Shown here one piece after another: positions 46,913 through 52,233 of a stretch of 52,233 bases of DNA; the first letter of the stretch is position 1; every line of letters starts with the position of its first letter. Both the position numbers and the translations under genes were made by a program. The notes below the pieces were generated by a model that ran no database searches, was not told where the DNA came from, and saw only the letters and a list, made by a program, of their open reading frames with translations. The stretch comes from Lichtheimia corymbifera B2541 (lineage: Eukaryota; Mucoromycota; Mucoromycetes; Mucorales; Lichtheimiaceae). The stretch lies in NCBI GenBank assembly GCA_000697475.1, contig JNEU01000605.1:1-52233 (forward strand). The letters run 5' to 3'.

Positions 46913-47171
46913 CTTCATCATGAAAAAACACCACTTGTCATATAGCATCATGCTTTTCACCATATGTAAAAACGAGAAAGTGCATTTATCTCTAAACTTT
47001 ACAATGAAACATGGGCTCTTTCATAGAACAACATTGCTCGTTGTGGTCAGGCGCACCTTGTCAATCATGTTTCACGATACAGCTTGCCAATCCTAGATGC
47101 AGGCACGTTTTCGTTTTCACATATACTGAAAGCGTGATGCTATATGACAAGTGGTGTTTGTTCACTGTAAA
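46913..47171. repeat. Foldback unit 4, core deleted
   Basis: Left arm followed by the outer right end; roughly the mirror image of unit 3. Confidence 0.75.
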
Positions 47172-47242
47172 GTATCATGCAAATGAGTTGTGTTGCACAA
47201 AGAAGTCCGTATGCATCTTCGGCTCTATCGGGGTCTACCTAG

Positions 47243-47693
47243 TTGACAATGAACAAACACCACTTGTCATATAGCATTACGCGTACATCATAGTAAAAAC
47301 ATAAAGATGTCTGTATCTCTAAACTTTACGATGAAACGTGGGGTCGTCAATCGAACGAAGTTGCTCGTCGGGGTGAAGCGCACCTTGGGTGCAAGTTTCA
47401 CGATCGTCGTGGCCATTCTCAGATTCACCCAATGTCACCACCAGCCTTGTCGAAAAAAAAAAATTCAAGAGGTCGAACGTCAACCACTTTGGCTGGTGGC
47501 GACATTGCGAAATCTGGGATCGACGAGCCTGATCGTGAAACTTGCACCCAAGGTGCGCTTCACCCCGACGAGCAACTTTGTTCGATTGAAGACCTCACGT
47601 TTCATGGTAAAGTTTAGAGATACAGGCACTTTTATGTTTTTACTATGCTGTAAGCGTGATGCTATATGACAAGTGGTGTTTGTTCATTGCGAA
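47243..47693. repeat. Foldback unit 5, loop inverted
   Basis: Full palindrome. Its loop (CTTGTCGAAAAAAAAAAATT near 47447) and part of the inner right arm (GGCGACATTGCGAAATCTGG) are the reverse complement of the loop and left arm of unit 1. Confidence 0.88.
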
Positions 47694-47763
47694 GTACCTT
47701 GACCCTGATAGAGCGGAAGATGCAGACGGACTTCTTTGTGCAACGCAGCTCCTTTGCATGACA

Positions 47764-48213
47764 CTTCACAACGAACAAAGACCACCTTTTATATAGGATC
47801 ATGGTTACAGTATATGAAAAACACAAAGATGCCCGTAACTAAAAATTCTACAATGAAACGTGGGGTCTACAATCGAACAAAGTTGCGCGGCGGGGTCAAG
47901 CGCACCTTGTGTAGAAGTTTCACGATTGTCGTGGCCATTCTCAGATTCACCCAATGTCACCACCGGCCAAAGTGAATCTGGTCGACCTCTTGAATTTTTT
48001 TTTCGACGAGGCTGGTGGTGACATTGGGTGAATCTGAGAATGGCCACGACGATCGTGAAACTTGCACACAAGGTGCGCTGGACCCCGACGAGCAACTTTG
48101 TTCGATTGAAGACCCCACGCTTCATTGTAAGATTTAGAGATACAGACACCTTTGTGTTTTTCATATGCTGTAACCATAATCCTATATAAAAGGTGGTCTT
48201 TGTTGATTGTCAA
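47764..48213. repeat. Foldback unit 6
   Basis: Full palindrome, loop forward near 47990. More diverged outer ends. Confidence 0.85.
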
Positions 48214-48283
48214 GTAGCTTGACCCTAATAGAGCGGAAGGTGCGCAGGGCCGCGCTTGTCTAACACCGATAATTTGCATGATA

Positions 48284-48474
48284 CTTGACAATGAACAAAC
48301 ATCACTCTCCATATAACATCATGTTTACAGCATATGTAAAAACATAGAGATGCCTGTATCTCTAAACTTTACAATGAAGCGTTGGGTCTTTTATAGAGCA
48401 AAGTTGCTCATCATGATCGAGCGCACCTTGGGTGCAAGTTTCACGATCAAGCTCGCCAATTCTAGGTTTCGCAA
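48284..48474. repeat. Foldback unit 7, left half only
   Basis: Ends at the duplication boundary. Its core (AATGAAGCGTTGGGTC, ATCATGATCGAGCGCA) is closest in style to the satellite at 33.5-34.7 kb. Confidence 0.8.
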
Positions 48475-51400
48475 TTACGCTGTGTTTCAAAGTGCATTCA
48501 GCATAAATCAGGCACGTTGCTAAGGCGGGTATGGTTTCCTTAGTACAGAAAAAATTTCAAGTCACAGGGAGCATGTGCTCGCGAGATATCGCTACACCTA
48601 TCCCGGAATCACCTACCAGCCCATTAAATGTTTCGTGCGATTATTAACTTGTTGGCAAGATGCACAGCTTTTATCCTTACACGCACCGCTTGTAACAATC
48701 CCACTTATGTACATTTAAGGCAGAACCTGCTGACAAAAAATATAATCATCTCCAACACAACAAAGCTGATTTGGATACATTCATCAAGAACAGAGACATC
48801 ACTTATTACTTTATATACATCTAGAAGGGAGTGGGTTTGATGGTGGATCGTGAAACGAGGTTGAGGGATCTATTATCCTCTTCTGGTCAGAAGGATTGCC
48901 ATGAGAGTTTTCAGCTTCATCGATGATGACGTCTTCAGTGATATGTATCTCTCACAGGGCCAACAGTGCTGTTATCAAGGTCCACGGCGTCGTTGTCGGC
49001 TACGCTGATTGCTTTCGGTGACACGATTTGCAACAAGGAATATACCAGGGAACGAAGCAATCAAAATAATCCAGCTAATCAAGCATTGCCAGCGAAGCAA
49101 TAAGCCACTACGACTAACACCGTATGCTACTGCAGTACCTGCTAATTGAATGCCTTTGTAGAATCCCGCATATCTGGATAAAACCTTTAGGTCGTTTGAC
49201 ATGGCACCCATTAGCCAGTACATGAACGACTGATACATTGCACCAGTAAGACCATACATGATACAGAGAACAAAAGGGCCACCATATCGTGGATCATCCC
49301 ATCGGATTTGAGGCACATCACTTTCGGGTGAAAATATAGCGAAGGTCTCTATCTCGAATGTCAATTGGAAAGCTGTACCACCTCCCCAAATAGCCATCAT
49401 CAAGATAAACAAGATAGCACCGGCTAAAAGCGCGCGGATACGACGAGTGAGTTTTTGATAATCCAACAGCAAGCCGATAGCAGAGGAGCCGATGATTTGG
49501 AAAATGCACATTATGGTTGTATTGAGAACGACCGTAAGTCGATCAAAACAAACAACCATCATGCGAGTCTGATACTGGTTACCAAAATCAGAAGCGAAAA
49601 AAGCGGGGATCTACAATAAATCAAGTAGGAGAAAGCATTAGCAAATGACCAAGCAAAAGTCGCCGCCATAATACTTACGAGGGCAATCATATGCCAATCC
49701 TTCCACACATGTAGCACTCCCATCAGCTCGTTTTTCCATTTACCAGCCTTATAAAACTCAACTCTGGTATTATCTGAGCGAATAATACGGGAAGGACTGG
49801 TAAGCATGAAAGGAGTGAGAGCAACAGCAATAAACATGATGACAATGAATGCAGCGTATACGCCATTTTCAGCGAACACTACATCTCGATTATGCAATCC
49901 GAGACCGAGTGAAGTGATTGAGCCAATTATAGCACCAATGTTATAGAGAGCCCAAAAGATAGCAATGGATTTGCCCTTGTTCTTTTCCTCAGGATAAGAC
50001 ATCATGACGGCACCTTGGGCTGACCATAGCAATCCAGCACAACAACCAAAGATAGCACTAGCAACAATAAGGTATCCCGAAACATTTGTTGTATCATAGA
50101 CCCATTGAGACGAAGCGTGCACTAAATAGCCAAACACTCCAACCTTTACAGGGATATAGTGAGTGAATTGCTTTCGGAACGTTGTCAATATCATACCGTG
50201 AGAGTCCAACGCACACCAAGTTTGTTGGTGACGGATCCTGCAATGAAACCAACGAGAGCAAAACATGCATAAAGAAGACCGTACGCTGCATCCATGACGT
50301 TAACATTGCCTCTATGAGCGACAATGTTATTGAGAGCGTTGTACATTCCTGGACCTAAGAGGAAGACTAATCCCAAAAGGCAGACCTGCGCCCGAGGTGA
50401 CAACAAGTATTCGTCATAGAATGGTTTCATATAGCTAGCAACTCTGACATGGTTATACCTCCATGTATGACCAAAAGCGATCACCCAATAGAGACAAATG
50501 ATTCCAAAGATACGGGTCACAAAATCCACAACTTGAGCTGCCATAGCATGCGAACCCTCAATGTCATTCACGATGATAGCTTGGGAAACGTTGCGTCCAA
50601 TAGTAATAAGGAAGACCAAGGTAACAAATACGCCAAAGGATCGAATGAAAGAACGACAGACATTCCAACGCTTAATTTGTCGGTAGACATAAAAAGGTAG
50701 AAAACCCCATAGTCCATAGGTGGCAATATTGTTAGGTTTCGTTACATCTGATAGCGTGCTTTGTGTGAGAGGACTAGGAACTTGTGCGAGGCTAGGAAGA
50801 AAAAAGACAATCGCGGCGACCAGGAAAAATGCCCACCCATAGCTTGTCAACAAATCACCAGGCAAATCGTCTTTCATGAAGGTATCCCACTTGGGCTCAA
50901 CCATGCGTCGAAAGCTTTCCATTAGGACAAGCCAGGCAAAGGCTGGAAAGAGTGGACCCAAAAGGTAGCCAGCAAATACGCGAGGAATCGCATCAGTGTA
51001 TGATCCCCCTTGTGATTCGAGACTGCTGTTAACTGCAGCTTGGATCAGAAGACAGATAGAAGCTATGCACACCAGCATATAGAGACGTATGGTATCATAG
51101 CGATGGGCTTGAATGAGACCACCAACCAGTGCTACAGCACTCAATGCAATCATGGCTTGCGATGATTTGATAACGAAATCGATTGAATCATTGCTTATGC
51201 CAAGGAGAGGACCATTAAAGCTGCTCATGAGTGATGATTACAAGAATTAAAAAACAAGGTCGTAAGATTCAAGAGAACCATAAAGCAGAAAAAGAGTCAA
51301 TATAAAGAGATCATGTATGTACATAAGGCATGTGACACAACCCTTTCATTTTCTGGACATCTGTTGCTGAGTCCACCTGTATGCGCGCAACGCATGATGT

Positions 51401-52030
51401 AACACATCCAGTGTATATAACCATACGAGTACATAGGCTTTTTCCTGTTGTTCAATTGACGACTTTATTTGGCTCATCATAAATGATTCCATGTTTTCTT
51501 CAGGTATATGCTATGATTCAAATAACTATCTTATGGGCATCAATACGCCAAGTTGGCTCAGCATTCGTAGCCATCAAGTGACAGGTCCACAGTAAGATAT
51601 GTACAAACATGGTAATCAGTTGGCAACTGCGCCATAGCCATACCCGTTCATGATGAGCGCCACAAAGAAACGAGTAGCTTGACACATTTGCCATTATGTC
51701 ACCATCAACGCTACAATGGAAAAGCCGCTGGGCTATCAATTGAGCCGACAACAACCGATACATAAGCGCTCACTTTGTGGTCAAGTTGGTACCCTTTCTG
51801 CCTTCAATGACATCAGCATTCAACCGCGTTTGCTCAGCGGCAACGTAGCCCATCATTAGCATAGGATTGCATGTGTTTTATTTTCTCGACCATTATACTA
51901 TACCTAGCATAGGATAATCCTAGTGATCCATTTTATCCCATTCCCCGGGTATTACATTCTGTTGTATGTGACCATAGCTCCCCGATCAACAAAAAAGGGC
52001 ATTGCAACTTTATTTCCCTGGTGTGATATT
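48473..52030. repeat. Segmental duplication, copy B
   Basis: Counterpart of 40654-44300. The phosphatase gene itself is not repeated; only its leader is, and this leader abuts the palindrome array directly. Confidence 0.9.
48975..51228 (-). CDS. 7-TM module fused to UNC93-like transporter, copy 2
   Basis: Exons 51228-50197, 50143-49679 and 49610-48975; 710 residues, with the same intron positions as copy 1 and an identical exon 2 length (465 nt). N-terminal multi-helix module, then SPRAQVCLLGLVFLLGPGMY, CCAGLLWSAQGAVMMSYPEE, YWLMGAMSNDLKVLSRYAGF. Both copies remain open throughout, with mainly conservative changes, so both are probably functional. The end differs: relative to copy 1 about 11 bases are missing after VTESN, the frame changes, and the protein stops after a short basic tail (QRSRQRRRGP) instead of the acidic tail of copy 1. 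The lost tail is still visible in the DNA downstream (GATGAAGCTGAAAACTCTCA on the minus strand). Confidence 0.87.
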
Positions 52031-52233
52031 TGGTTACAATAAAATGGATAACAACGAAGATACGTTGAGACTGAAAGATAATTCTTTATTCTTATTACTC
52101 TATCCTTATTTATAGCTTTTACATGATCTTAGAGATGACAAATCTTCGGGAAGGATCCATGGCAGGAACCAATGGTTACATGACACTTAATGCTAGTCGG
52201 ATGTTTCACTGGATTCCAGATAGTTCCTTTGGT
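51229..52233. other. Upstream flank of gene copy 2 and window end
   Basis: Up to about 52030 it parallels the flank of copy 1. The last 200 bp are unique and show no gene. Confidence 0.5.

Larger units (their letters stand above)
45543..48474. repeat. Palindromic foldback array with flipped spacers
   Basis: Tandem units with a period of about 520 bp, unit starts near 45543, 46062, 46587, 46913, 47243, 47764 and 48284. Each full unit is a ~455-bp palindrome whose outer ends read TTGACAATGAACAAA...CACTTGTCATATAGCA and the inverse, joined by a ~70-bp unique spacer. Units 3 and 4 lack the inner part (~326-330 bp periods). The last is a left half, cut off where the duplicated segment starts at 48473. 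Spacers run forward after units 1, 3 and 4 and reversed after units 2, 5 and 6. The central loop is reversed in unit 5 only. No coding sense; frames within it are by-products of the repeat. Confidence 0.92.

Noticed and set aside
45599..48312. Several open frames of about 60-120 codons inside the palindrome array
   Set aside because: They are near-identical on both strands because the DNA is palindromic, and they run through poly-A/T loops. No domain and no splice logic.
52031..52233. Possible LTR or gene start at the window end
   Set aside because: Only 200 bp are visible with no terminal motif, primer-binding site or frame to support it.

Overview
The window looks like nuclear DNA of an early-diverging filamentous fungus, most likely Mucoromycota (Mucorales-like). 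It has dense genes on both strands, many 50-80 bp introns with GTRNGT donors and short branch-point/AG ends, CT-rich leaders, fungal gene content (cornichon/Erv14, monothiol glutaredoxin Grx3/4, SIN-type kinase, UNC93-like transporters, BioF-like synthase), and a hypothetical family of a kind I associate with mucoralean genomes. The genus is inference. About 20 genes and several repeat systems are supported. Most exon junctions were worked out by hand from reading-frame continuity and family similarity.

Left part (1-14.4 kb): 3' two thirds of a full-size ABCB/P-glycoprotein transporter; a near-perfect 178-bp tandem duplication; a decayed multi-exon gene; an O-fucosyltransferase-like type II membrane protein; then a minus-strand run of cornichon, bifunctional ATIC (purine synthesis), a SANT/Myb protein and a homeodomain transcription factor. 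A 2.8-kb gene-free interval with microsatellites separates the homeobox gene from a divergently transcribed kinase.

Middle (17-31 kb): a CH-kinase-C1 protein, a histidine phosphatase, ribosomal protein uL13, a small secreted Cys-containing protein, a USP-type deubiquitinase, an unknown basic protein, a Grx3/4-type glutaredoxin with CGFT instead of CGFS, and a universal stress protein. These are ordinary housekeeping and signalling genes in compact, often convergent order.

Right part (31-52 kb): an unresolved, probably decayed minus-strand locus; a nested satellite of about 525 bp built from three ~170-bp subunits; a BioF-like synthase ending in a peroxisomal AKL signal; an MBOAT/wax-synthase-like gene with an apparent one-base frameshift; a Shewanella-like phosphatase; and a 3.6-kb segmental duplication carrying two copies of an unusual fusion gene (an N-terminal 7-TM module joined to an UNC93-like transporter). 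Between the two copies lies the most striking structure in the window: a ~2.9-kb array of foldback units (palindromes of about 455 bp plus 70-bp unique spacers, period about 520 bp) in which both spacers and hairpin loops occur in both orientations, as if segments had repeatedly inverted. The array ends exactly at the edge of the duplicated segment, and its core resembles the ~170-bp satellite 11 kb away.
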